Part shown: in pieces, positions 49,251 through 59,392 of the stretch | Numbering within the stretch: the stretch's first letter is position 1 | How the letters are laid out: every line of letters starts with the position of its first letter | Assembly (NCBI GenBank): GCA_005406025.1 | Contig: BGZK01000842.1 | Location: forward strand, 203,662 to 267,661 | DNA length: 64,000 nt | Origin: Eumeta japonica | Lineage: Eukaryota > Arthropoda > Insecta > Lepidoptera > Psychidae | Reading direction: 5' to 3' | Notes under the pieces: generated by a model | The model's input: the letters and a program-made list of their open reading frames with translations, nothing else | Database searches by the model: none | Told to the model about the DNA's origin: nothing | Translations under genes and position numbers: made by a program

Positions 49251-51674
49251 CCCAGCTTAAAAAGGTGTCATTATTAATCGACGGTTCATTTAAACTCCCT
49301 TCAAATGTACATCTCAATGGAAAGATTTTGAAGATTCTTACGTGACAATTGGGCAAATTATACGGGCGTACATGCAGACACTCATGTTGAAGGACTATGA
49401 TAGCACTATTTGTACAAGTCTTGAAACTGTATAGTTTAAAGTAATTGGAGATATAATTCAAAATGTCATCCATCTGTAAACTTAGCATGAAAAAAATTAA
49501 AATTTTGTTTCAAGTCTTAACGAAACCGTGTTAAGTTAAAATATATAAAGTGATATTATTATTTTTTTATTCATTTTACTTAGTCCGTTTGACGGCTTGA
49601 ACGGCCTGTTAATATCTAAAATAAGTTCATCAGTAAAAAATATTATTACTACTTTCGCAATTCGCTTGTAGTTATATAACTTATCAAATGTTAACATAAT
49701 TACATACTGGAAATAGAAAAAGACGAGATTATCGAAATAATGTAAGTAAATGTTGAATGTATCAAGAAATGTATGATAACAAAATAATCTGAACGCACAA
49801 AGGCTGCTGCGTAAATGGACGAAGGCCTGGATTTAACGCACTTATATAAAAATACATAGGACCGGCCGGTAAATAATTTATCTTTCTAAATGAGTTTCGG
49901 AGAACTACAAACAAAAAAGTATTTTAAAGTCCGCCCTAAGCCGTAGGCGGGGCCAGGGTCTACCACGCCCACCGTGTCGCCACGCCCACCAGGAAATTGT
50001 TCTCTTTCAGAGGAAATATATTTTTACCGGCAGGAGCATTTGTCTAAGCTGGGACCACGGCCAACCGGATTTCTCTGTATTATTAATCGTATTACATGAA
50101 AAAAACGTTTTAGACTTAATAATACATTTCATAAGTTGGGCGCGATATTAAATTACGTATACGATGAGCATGCAGCTTAGTTAACAAGAATGATGTACTT
50201 ATCAAATCATTACTTTCATAAAAAAAAATAGTTGACATACAAAGCATTTAGTATTTCTCTCTTTATTTAACTATGTATTTCATATGAATAAATGGGCATT
50301 TTTAAAAACCGCCATCGAAATAAATTCCGTACTAGAAATAATAATAAATTCTGTTCAGATGTCAGTCGACTAAAGTCATGAACTCAATTATAAGGCTCTG
50401 TGAGCACGTTTAATCGATCCCTTTGTATATACAAGTCTTACTGTTGAACAAATTTAAAATAATTATTCAACCAATAATTAGTTAAATGTATTACAGAATT
50501 TCTAATTGTTTACGGGATGAACATCCATGGACAAAGAGTTCCACTTCGTATCTGATCGTTATACTGACTTATATATTCGCTAATGATTCTACATAAGAGA
50601 AGAACTGCACCCTCAAGTTGTACTCACAGAATATTGTGTTCTGTGGTTCTACCTAAGGAAAAAACTGGCTTACGAATAAGTGGAAAATTCATAACGTGAT
50701 GACGTGTTTTCAGTGTTGTATATGGTCTATGAAATAAGGTTCTTTGTGAATTTAATTTGAATTGAATTTCAAAAAAATCCCTCTATCCTATTACAATTAA
50801 TTGATAATGTCATTCTGCAGCAAGCGTTTATGAATTGCAAAGTATACATTTTTGAAATTTCGTTTGTCTATAAAGTTTATTTTGCTATAACTTGTTTACG
50901 TAATTCTTTATCACATATATTGTTTAATAAAAGAATAAGAATTAAAGGAGGAATCAAATTATTCTTTTTTTAATCAATAATATTGAGGGTAATATCAAAA
51001 ATTTACAAGAAATGAGTTGCAATGAAAAATAATGCAACTTTAAAGCGGTATAAATATTTAATTTATTGTGCATTTTTATTAAACTCATCAGTTCTAAACT
51101 TATTATTTCCATTTAAGCAATGAGGTAAACGAGTTAATTGGAATAGAAATTAAATTCTAAATAATCAGAAGATAAACATTTCTGGTGAATGTCCAAGGCA
51201 ATACAACTCCACCGAGAATGTCCGAGGAACCTTTAGAACAGCAACCCATCGTAGTTGTTGGAATTTTTTTGGGAACAGTATTAAATGAACATGAAATAGA
51301 AGCAATACACTTAGCGTAATTTTGTAAATTAACTGTATAATCTTATAAAGAGCATTGTTATATTGACTAGTTCTAAGTAAAGATCGCTTTTGAACAAGGT
51401 CAGTCTTAGTTATTTATTATCTTTTTCGGCAATAATACACAAACACATACACTCACACACATATAACGAAAAAAAGTAATTATCTGTAATAACGCTACAT
51501 AACACTAACGAGTTAAAAGTTTATTTAATACACTTCATAAATAAATATGACACATATACATAAACTACAAGAAATTAGCAAAAGACGAGAAAGACAAAGA
51601 AAGAGAAATACTCGAGGTTACTCTGTGCGATGAAATCCATAACAATGAAACCTGCAGCAGAACGAGACTATCTG
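49251..51674. other. AT-rich non-coding DNA
   Basis: No gene is supported. A moderately GC-rich stretch at 49,930-50,070 contains two copies of CCACGCCCACC (about 49,964 and 49,980) and may be conserved non-coding sequence. Confidence 0.4.
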
Positions 51675-51930
51675 GCATAGGTCATGGAATCAGTAAGTTG
51701 AAGTGGTAACATTGCCTCTAGAGCTAATTACCGCTGGGGAATAATGGTTCTCGACTGGAGATCAGGAACTTGAGATCGCAGCGTCTTGCCACCTCCCAGT
51801 AGGTGGACTGACTACTGTTAAATGTCGCCTACAACCTTTGGTTGCAGGTGACCCAAGTGGAAACCTAGGGGGAAAATCTGGTCACCAGTCCAGTAACACG
51901 TTCAGTAGTGGGCCTGCAATGACCAACAAA
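51675..51930 (+). pseudogene. C-terminal tail of an endonuclease/reverse-transcriptase LINE
   Basis: In one frame the sequence reads GNIASRANYRWGIMVLDWRS, then GT, a stop, DRSVLPPPSRWTDYC, more stops, then a weak HVQ-W tail. The order RW-VLDWR-RSV-PP-RWTD followed by a QQW-like end matches the conserved tail that follows the reverse transcriptase in many lepidopteran non-LTR retrotransposons. Several stop codons show that it is dead. The upstream catalytic part is absent. It is a different element from the LINE at 21.4 kb. Confidence 0.65.
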
Positions 51931-52315
51931 AACGAAAGACAAACCTTATGTATTCATTTTTTGGCATTACATTTAAGCAAGCTCTGACTTGTGTATAATT
52001 TTGCACTAAGTTTAAAGGATATTTAACTATAACCAATAGTTAAACATTAATTACATGAATTGTTAAATAATTTCAATAAGTATTAAATTTTATGTTCTAG
52101 TTATACTGAAAGTTGTTAAAGATACGGATAATGTTACTAAAAATTATAATATTTAAGTGATTAACGTGTGGTTAACAATTGAAAGATAACGGGTGTGATA
52201 TCTGATAATCGGTTCGATCTAGTTTGATTGATCAATATGTTTTTAACTTTAATCCTGTCTACGCTGCACCAATATGCAAAACTTCTCCAAGTCCACGATC
52301 TGAAGTAAAATTATT
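51931..52315. other. Non-coding DNA upstream of the transposon insertion
   Basis: AT-rich sequence. The frame just before the insertion (about 52,224-52,323) reads MIDQYVFNFNPVYAAPICKT and could be part of an older sequence interrupted by the transposon. Joining across the target duplication leads to a stop after a few codons, so no gene is called. Confidence 0.4.
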
Positions 52316-52323
52316 ATCAGCAC
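52316..52323. repeat. Left 8-bp target-site duplication
   Basis: ATCAGCAC immediately precedes the left terminal repeat and is repeated exactly after the right one at 54,036-54,043. An 8-bp duplication is characteristic of hAT, P and a few other DNA transposon superfamilies. Confidence 0.92.
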
Positions 52324-54035
52324 TAGGGTGGTCCAAAAAATTTTTTTTATTATTTTTCTTTTGGCCACTCCGAAAATTTGTTACATGCATTTATAGTAAT
52401 AACATAGTAAAATATCAGCCAGCTACCTCAAGTAGAACTGGGTGCTCAATCGAGTGTTGTTTTAGAATTTTTGTGTAAATACTTAATTTTTACTTTTTGT
52501 TACAGGACAGTTTCATGTAATAAGTCACTTGTTAAAGTAATAAATGTGTATTAAAATAAACTAATAAACAGTTTTATTAACGAATAAACAGTTTTGATAT
52601 TTATTTAGTAGACTGTGGTGCAGTGAATCAGTGTAATAAAATGTGTTCATCTACTCGAAAAAAAGAGGAAATTTTTCTACTTGGTGTCCGAGATGTTGAC
52701 CCATTGCTGAGGCTTAACCAACTCCCTACTCTTCGGCAAGTTTTACTTCGTTATCACTATATATTAAATGAATCCAAAAATATGAAAGATTCCGCGCATG
52801 CACTTATTCAAGAATTTATAGAAGTATGGAGCAAATCTAGTATTCCGCCCGAACAACAAAATCACTGCATTGTAAAACTGATTAAGTGTCATAAGAACTG
52901 GCTGCTTTTGAAGAAAAATAGAGGAAGAAACTCTGAAGCTCAAAGAAAGAGGGAGAATTTGTTTACAAATGAACTAGACAAACTTTTTGATATTTCCCAT
53001 GCAAGCGCTATGAATGTGATAAAAATTGCGGAAGACAGAGAGTTTCTCATCGATCAAAGAGGAGAACGTAAGATGATTATAACTTCAATCGACAAGAAAC
53101 TAGAAAAGGTCAAAGAACGTTCTCTGAAACGGAAACAAAGATCTGAAGAATTGAGAGAAATGGCTGCTAAAAGTAATGCTTCATCTTCTGTGGTGTCGAG
53201 TCAAGAATTAGGACCTGAGTGCAGTTTCAGTAGTACTTCTAGTGATGCTAGTATATTAGAGGATAAGTCCAAAGATGACTTTGTGGTGCCTGTACCAAAA
53301 AAGACCAAGAGTTCTTCTAGTTCCTGTGGCGTTGAGCCGTCTACTAGTGGCATATTTACACAACACGTTACGATCGTAACAAGATCACCGATCGAGAAGC
53401 AATGCGACTGATTATTCCATTGTCTGCTGCTCTTGATTGTAATCCTGCTTCACTACCGATCTCTCGCAGTAGTATTCGACGCGCAAGAAAAAAAGCGAGA
53501 ACCGAATGCAACAGCAATATAAAAAAGAAATTTGATATTGATTCTCCATTAGTTGTTCATTGGGACGACAAACTAATGCCCGATATAACTGGCAAAAAGA
53601 AAGCAGAGAGGTGTGAAATTGTTTGAAGATTACAATACGATACTAACAAAAAATGAGGACGAAAAACAATTTTTGCTTCACGTAGTAAAAGAAAACAGAA
53701 AAATCGTTTCTACTGAAACATCCAAAAAGGAGCTAACAAACATCGTCTTGAAAGATTACGACTGATTATATATTAAGCAATAGCTTTGTTACCTGATTTT
53801 GATAGTTTTTAAATACTTTTTATAACTATATCATTAAAATACTGTAAACCTTAAATTACGTGTTTTACTTACAATCTTTAACTTTTGTCAGAAACTTTTG
53901 ATTATGAGTACCCCCTTGTATATAAGATAGGAGGCTGAAAATTTTTACACATCATAGAAATGGTAGGTATAACAAATAGAGGTGGCGAAACCTAAATTTA
54001 AAAAATTTTTCGCCATATTGGCTTAGACCACCCTA
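52324..54035 (+). mobile_element. DNA transposon, internally deleted, 8-bp TSD, ends TAGGGTGGTC
   Basis: The terminal inverted repeats are TAGGGTGGTCCAA (52,324-52,336) and, read inward, TAGGGTGGTCTAA (54,035-54,023), with 12 of 13 bases matching. The insertion is flanked by a perfect ATCAGCAC duplication. The 1,712-bp element carries the N-terminal and far C-terminal coding parts of its protein but lacks the large middle, so it cannot move by itself. A subterminal inverted pair GGCGAAA/TTTCGCC lies at about 53,984-54,013. The duplication length and ends are hAT-like. However, the protein belongs to a family (SRSSIRRAR, HWDxKLxPDxTGK) whose superfamily I cannot fix. The insertion ends about 100 bp before the TATA box of the candidate gene. 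Confidence 0.9.
52641..53765 (+). pseudogene. Transposon protein: N-terminal region joined to C-terminus, catalytic middle missing
   Basis: Frame 1 starts at ATG 52,641 (an upstream GTG at 52,623 is unlikely) and runs 256 codons to 53,411. A predicted helical region contains IPPEQQNHCIVKLIKCHKNW and FTNELDKLFDISHASAMNV. A lysine- and glutamate-rich stretch and a serine-rich linker follow. The homologous continuation KITDREAMRLIIPLSAAL, LPISRSSIRRARKKA and VVHWDDKLMPDITGKKKAER lies in another frame (about 53,365-53,605), so one frameshift is needed. At about 53,605 the sequence jumps to RGVKLFEDYNTILTKNEDEK and a C-terminal tail ending at TGA 53,763-53,765. In relatives, as I remember them, several hundred residues separate these two parts. 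The product is therefore a truncated, non-catalytic protein at best. Confidence 0.8.
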
Positions 54036-54043
54036 ATCAGCAC
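54036..54043. repeat. Right 8-bp target-site duplication
   Basis: ATCAGCAC is an exact copy of 52,316-52,323, marking the outer limit of the insertion. Confidence 0.92.
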
Positions 54044-54138
54044 ACTCTCTGCTTTTGCAGTAGAATTAACAAAAAAGTTGGTACAACACTGCCTGAATAC
54101 ATTTTAGTTACAATCTTTTTGTTATGAGCCAAAACTCC

Positions 54139-54175
54139 TATAACTGGTCGATTCATTGCGCGTGTACCTCAGTCG
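54139..54175 (+). promoter_or_regulatory. Core promoter: TATA box plus TCAGT initiator
   Basis: TATAAC starts at 54,139 and TCAGTC spans 54,169-54,174, with the putative +1 A at 54,171. The spacing (T of TATA at -32) is that expected of an arthropod TATA/initiator promoter, and TCAGT is the insect initiator consensus. The downstream sequence soon meets a splice donor, which fits a short 5' exon. The motifs are short, so this call depends on the exons that follow. Confidence 0.5.
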
Positions 54176-54184
54176 GTGTTGAAG
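54171..54184 (+). other. Candidate exon 1, 5' untranslated
   Basis: From the putative start site the sequence reads AGTCGGTGTTGAAG and then the donor GTGAGA. A second donor, GTGAGT, lies 7 bases further (exon to 54,191). No ATG is present, so it would be untranslated leader. Such a short first exon is unusual but not unknown in insects. Confidence 0.4.
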
Positions 54185-54427
54185 GTGAGACGTGAGTGTT
54201 ATTGTTTAAATATTTTCTGTATTGTGTTTTTAATATTTTAAATTAATAAATATTAAAATCGAGATAATTTTCTCATCATTAATTTATATGTATTATCGAC
54301 AATTAATATGTCCAGTATTATTACAAAATTAATATGTACAGCGAAGTGGACGGCAACCATATCAAATACTATTACATTATTATTATATCATTTTTTATAT
54401 AATTTATTTTATTTTTCTTTGTTACAG

Positions 54428-54465
54428 TAAGCCAGGGTATCACCAAAGTACGAGCTCCTAAAATG
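54428..54465 (+). other. Candidate exon 2 ending in a start codon
   Basis: A strong polypyrimidine tract (TTTTTCTTTGTTACAG) ends at 54,427. The 38-nt exon ends CCTAAAATG and is followed by the donor GTATGT. The ATG at 54,463-54,465 has a good insect context (AAAATGG). If it starts translation and uses that donor, joining directly to exon 3 gives ATG GCG TAA, a stop. A donor 4 bases downstream (GTATTT at 54,470) would give ATG GTA T and keep exon 3 open. Alternatively an unseen exon lies between. Confidence 0.45.
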
Positions 54466-54991
54466 GTATGTATTTACAATTTACATACTTTTCTGTATGT
54501 ACAATTATCGTACTATAAATAAATTTCCATATTATATATTTACTACCTTCGAATATTTTTTTATAGAGTAAATACTTATAACTATTTACTTTTTCTAGTA
54601 TGAAATCCCAATAAATATGTTTATCAATTATATTTAAAAACAGAAATTTTATATAACTAATATTAGACAAAAAAATGTTGTATCTTTTATTCAGCTTATG
54701 TATGCCTATATTTAACAGTGTATTTTACAATAAACTAACAACAATTTATTAATATAATCATTCATTTTTTGCTAATGGTATTAATTATATAGTTATTAAA
54801 TTCAAAATAATTGCTTCTGGGCACAATAGATTTGTAAAATGTTTATTAATATAGTATAAGTACAAAAATTTAAAATTTTTTGAACTACCCCACATTTAAG
54901 TTTACATTGATTAATATTTTCAAAATCCATCAACGTGGTAGCTATTAATTTTGTGGTGCACTTCAATACTGATTTGCTACGATTTTGGCAG

Positions 54992-55140
54992 GCGTAAGTG
55001 GCCGAGCTCGCGCACCCTCTCGGCCGGCGGGCGCTGGCGGCGCGGCGGCGGTCGCGGGCTCAGCCCCCGCCGGCGCTGGCCACCTCAGCTGCCGTATCTC
55101 CAACGAGGAGCTACACGCAGCGATTGATATTGCTTTAATA
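54992..55140 (+). CDS. Candidate coding exon 3 of an unrecognised gene
   Basis: The 149-nt block is bounded by GATTTTGGCAG at its left and the consensus donor GTGAGT at 55,141. It enters in phase 1 and exits in phase 0. It has no stop in the frame that also fits the next two exons. The first part is alanine/glycine/arginine-rich (VSGRARAPSRPAGAGGAAAV), as expected of a low-complexity N-terminus. The second part reads GHLSCRISNEELHAAIDIAL then I, a helix-forming stretch. Base composition is very GC-rich, unlike the surrounding AT-rich DNA. I do not recognise the protein. The other two frames contain stops. Confidence 0.5.
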
Positions 55141-55329
55141 GTGAGTCAACATTAAATCAACATTAAGCTTCATCTATGTTCATAAACTTACCCGTAGTGA
55201 TACGTACGGAAAGACTATCATCTAAAAACATTATTTTTATAAGCAATCCATTTACAAGCGTGCACAGCGATTGCTGTAAAAATTCAATTACTAAAATGAT
55301 TGGTTAAAATGCTATTTAACAAAATACAA

Positions 55330-55800
55330 GAAACAAACTTATTTTAAATTGAGTTGAGTCCGTAGCCAAAACAAAACCGTTTTAAACCGGAATAGGTATA
55401 CTCTTGAAATTTTCACAGAATGCACAATTTTTGCTTTTGTAATAACATAATAAAAATTAAATATATTTTAAAAGTAAAAAGGGTCCTCATATAAGGAATG
55501 CATTTCTTTGATGTTGTTTGCTCGATCTTAACAAATAGTAATACCAAACTTCTAATTAGTATGACTACAATCTTAATAAGTAATAAGACAAATAATAAAA
55601 ATAGGCCAAGTGCGAGGCGCTAATTTGTTTCGGCGCCACACAGAGGGCCGTCAAACTTCCTCTGACCTTAGTGCATAGTATTGAGTATGAATGTTGTATA
55701 TTTACAAAAGATTTTTTTAATTTCTACTTCTAAACATTGTCTGGTATGGAACCGTAAGTGTGCGAGTCCATCCAGCACTCGTCTAGTTTCAATTTTTAAA
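55330..55800 (+). repeat. Dispersed insect repeat, AAGTGCGAG family, copy 1
   Basis: It shares with 61,270-61,690 a TTTTACAGAATG-like start, AGGTCCYCATATAARGRATG text, and the end GGTATGGAACCNTRAGTGTGCRAGTCC. The GCCAAGTGCGAGGCGC text near 55,603 is a second, reversed edge. This phrase set is common in Lepidoptera. The element class is unknown to me. Confidence 0.5.
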
Positions 55801-55914
55801 TAACCGGCCCGGCAGACATTCCCCTGCACTTTCTTATTGATGACTCGCCCGTATAGTTATTGCCCGCAGCTCCGTCGGCATAGACGTGGAATGATTTTTT
55901 TCTTCTTTTGTATC

Positions 55915-56105
55915 GATCGACGTCAATTTCAATCCCGATCCCAGTCAAGCTTTTGATTCTAATCCCGTCCTCATGTTCGATCTCGGCCCTAGTCCCGTAC
56001 TCGATTTCGGTCCCAGTTTCTCTTTAGATTCCGATCCTGGTTCCTTCCTCAATTCTGATCCTGGTCTCATTTTGATTCTGCTCTGCGTCGCGCTTCTTGA
56101 GTAGA
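55915..56105 (+). repeat. Degenerate tandem run of TCCCGATCCYGGTC-like units
   Basis: About ten loose units such as AATCCCGATCCCAG, GATCTCGGCCCTAG, GATTTCGGTCCCAG, GATCCTGGTTCC and GATCCTGGTCTC occur in a row, with a weaker continuation at 56,390-56,480. The reverse-complement theme appears at 22,875-22,985, 47,620-47,680 and, weakly, at 1,345-1,400. It is probably the internal region of the same dispersed family as the GACGCGGAATC fragments. Confidence 0.55.
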
Positions 56106-57551
56106 TTGCGATTCCACTGCATTCTACTCAAGAACAATGCAAATATCTATTAGAGAAAGAATTTTTACAATTAGTTATTTTTTTCGAAAAATCCTTCCCG
56201 GGCGTGCGTACTACATGTCACCAAAGTTTGACCGCTATCGGATCAATGGATTAGACACGTTTGGAGGACAAATGTACTGCATTGATTTTTATTTATTAGA
56301 TAGCTATCGCCCATTGCTCCTCCCTTATCAACATAGATTGATTGCCTACATCTTTTGTGTCAGTTGATGACGCAGTGTTCATCATGATTTCAATCCGGCT
56401 TGTTGTCTTCGTCTCGATCAAATCCCGATTCCTGTGTTGCTTCCAAATCTCAATTCCGGTTCAACTTTTCATTCAATTCCCATAAATTATCACATTTTCA
56501 AGGGTTTTATCTTGCTCAGGCACCCTAAAAAATATCACGATAAAAAGCATCTTAAATGTAGCACAGTAAGGTCTTCTATCTTCCGCTGAAAGTCGCATCG
56601 TGATCCGTTCAGCCGTTATGAAGATACCCCGGACAAATAAGCAAGCAGACAGATATAAAAGGTTTTTTACTTTTGTAACAACCTTATCCTAATAGTAACA
56701 AATGCAACAAAAAAAGAATTATCCAATTCGTGCAGTCACCTTAAATGATGCGCGTGCACACATTTTGGCGCTCAATTCATATATAGATAATAGTACATGT
56801 ATTGTTTCAGTTTCCAGACCACTGCACCTACACCAGGTCCCTAACGTTCAACATGTGACGAAGCGAGCGGGGCTCCCCGATATCCACTTCTTACCAGTAT
56901 TTAGTACCAGATCGCCACGGTTTTCTTCATACAATCAATGTTATTTTAACTACAAACTTAGTAATAAGTTATATTATTTAGCGAATAATAGACTTTTATA
57001 AGATTCACTGTACGGTTCTATATGATAAGGGTTGAAGAAACACTTCTTTTTTTAGTTTAGTCCACTTTTCCATTTGTGTCTATCTCACAAGATATTAGCG
57101 TCGACTCGTTTTTCTTTTTCAATATATTTTTGTTTGATCTAGAATGTTATTTTATTTTTCCTCACAAATAAAACTTTAATTTGTTTTGTTAATTTCGTCG
57201 TTTCGTTAATTGAAAAAATCTTTTATTATCATTTCTAGTTTAAACGTCTCCTCCATATGGTGTTATATCTAATAGAATTTTCAGAGTACATAACGATTCT
57301 GAATCAACCATTAAATTTTAATTGCGGCACAGAGCACGAGTCAGCTAAGTGATTTTTATATGAATTGCATTTTTGACAGCATAATTATGAAAACACAAAT
57401 GTCATCATTTATGATATGTGAAATATCTCGGGAGAGGCGGTCCTGATTTACGTTTAAGTAATGTCAACTTATTCAGCCGCCCGCAAAGTGACAAGTTGAA
57501 AAGGAAACAATAAAGACTGGCGTTCATTTTTAGGGTTCTTATGTGTAAAAA

Positions 57552-58030
57552 GAAAAATTTGGTTGCCTGTAAAGTCGGTATACGGGCGAAAGTTTTACGT
57601 GACAACGACTTTGAATGGTAAAATCATTTTAATGTGAATATTCATTCGTATAGTAGGAAGAAGGATGAAATAATAGTAACAATTTAAAACATTTATTTAT
57701 ACAAAGAATTATATTTAAAACATTAATTTATACAAAGAATCTCGCACTGAATTTCATATTAACAAAATTTTATTTTACCTTTACACATACATACGTATTT
57801 ATATACAATATACATACAATAACTTGCAATACATTTGCAAGCTATGCACTAATTCTCTAGTGCTGCGCGCGCGGCAGACCGATCATAGTTGAGTGGGAGA
57901 GAGACGCAAGGCATTCGGCGGGCCTCTCTCTCGTTCGGTGACTCATCGTTACGTTACCGAGCGTTACACCTTTTTCATAAGTGACTCCCAGCCGCAACCT
58001 AATTTAAGACGTTGTCACGTCAAAAAAAAA
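57552..58030 (-). repeat. Unclassified mosaic repeat, copy B (inverted relative to A)
   Basis: 57,560-57,840 is nearly identical to the reverse complement of 45,065-45,355, with only a handful of differences over about 290 bp. The far end ACGTTGTCACGTCAAAAA at about 58,008-58,025 matches copy A's left end. The stretch between (57,842-58,005) differs from copy A and contains GCGCGCGCGGCAG and GAGAGAGACGC. The two copies thus share one half and the tips but carry unrelated or highly diverged middles. Confidence 0.75.
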
Positions 58031-59124
58031 TTTATCCGAGCTTCACTTGTAAACTATTAAGCATATCGGTTTGACTGTACGACGCGGAATTCTTTGTAGA
58101 TGCTTTAGGGTATTTATTTTGCTAATTCCATACGCCTTTCACCATTTTTTTCATAAGCGATGCAGGCAAGTAATACTGTATGCATATCAACATAGACCCA
58201 ATGTTACTGTCATTCGTCGATGACGTTGGCCGTTTGACAAAAATAACACCACATGTAGTTACCTCCTCAAATTACAAAAACGAAAGATTCATGGTATCTC
58301 TCTGTATGTCTGTCGGTGTTTCTGTTCACGCGGATTTTTCTCAGAAATTATCTCATATTGATGATTTATTGTATTACGTATATTACGATTATTTATTTAA
58401 ATTACAATTATATAATATCAAAGTAAAATCTTATTAAAACGGCCATTTTCAAACTTTTTTCGAAAAAACTAACTCAAATTAAATTTGAAAAAGTAAATAT
58501 CGATAAAAAATGTAGACGGAAGTAAACTTATGAAAATCGCTTTTATTTAAATAATTTTTGCATTACAATAAAATGTGAATTATGGTGCAACATTGCCTCT
58601 GTGCCTCTCAATCCCTTTATAGAACGACATAGTAATTATAAATTGAATAGTTTCTATTAATATACTTAATAGAATACTAAATCCCTCATAGATATATGCC
58701 AAATTTTCATAGAAAGACTGTAATATGAAACACTAACCGCACTAATTCAGCTCGCACTTGACTGGTTTATTTTTACTCTGATACGTTTTATCAAATACCG
58801 CGAACACAACCTATTTCAGAATTTGTTTATAAATCTACACAAACTGCAAAATTAATATCGTGCTAAGATTTTTATGCATTTAACAATTTCAATTATTTAA
58901 AGGATAACAATTGACAACAGTTTTATTTCAGCAATAGTTGATTAATTAATTTGTCTTTTAATACATTTGCAAGTTATTTGAAGATATATTTTACAAATTA
59001 AACCGGAGTTATGTATTTAACATTTTCCATTACTAAGAACGCATTTCTATACAGTAAAGTTGCAAATATTTTTTTAAAGCTTAAGCGTTGTTCTTCCTGA
59101 AATTAAGATCACAAATCATTTCAG

Positions 59125-59183
59125 GTCATTGGTTTGAATAATACAAAGATTGAAGGCGAACGGCATTTAGCGCATGCCAGAGT
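59125..59183 (+). CDS. Candidate coding exon 4 of the same gene
   Basis: It is 59 nt long, preceded by TCATTTCAG and followed by the strong donor GTAAGT. It continues exon 3 in phase 0 as VIGLNNTKIEGERHLAHARV (the last codon is split) and leaves in phase 2. The amino acids look like ordinary soluble helical protein, and the exon is clearly less AT-rich than its flanks. With exon 3 it reads as alternating helices that recall a TPR-like fold, but I see no diagnostic motif. Confidence 0.5.
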
Positions 59184-59392
59184 GTAAGTTAAAGACAAAT
59201 AAAGGTATCTAATAATTGGAAAAAAGCCATACAATAATATTCTGAATCTTCAAAGCAAACACTTTCAAATGTGACCCTAAAAGTAAACCCTTTTTCCAAT
59301 ATTTAAATGCTCCTTGTGTAATGTTATAAAAATATTGCGATTTTTTTTTAATGGTAGCAAGTGCGAACAAATAACTATTGTGCTTACTTTAG

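Larger units (their letters stand above)
55141..59124 (+). other. Candidate intron 3, filled with repeats
   Basis: About 4 kb lies between candidate exons 3 and 4. It holds an AAGTGCGAGTCGG-type repeat (55.33-55.80 kb), a degenerate GATCCYGRTCC run (55.92-56.11 kb, and weaker at 56.39-56.48 kb) and the mosaic repeat copy B. It also holds a dispersed GACGCGGAATTC core fragment at 58,081-58,165. The end at 59,123-59,124 is TCATTTCAG. No other coding exon is evident inside. Confidence 0.45.

Noticed and set aside
52205..52320. GGTTCGATCT, a possible tRNA B-box
   Set aside because: No A-box or cloverleaf can be formed around it.
52224..54120. A host ORF interrupted by the transposon at 52,316
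   Set aside because: After removing the element and one duplication, the frame stops within about seven codons.
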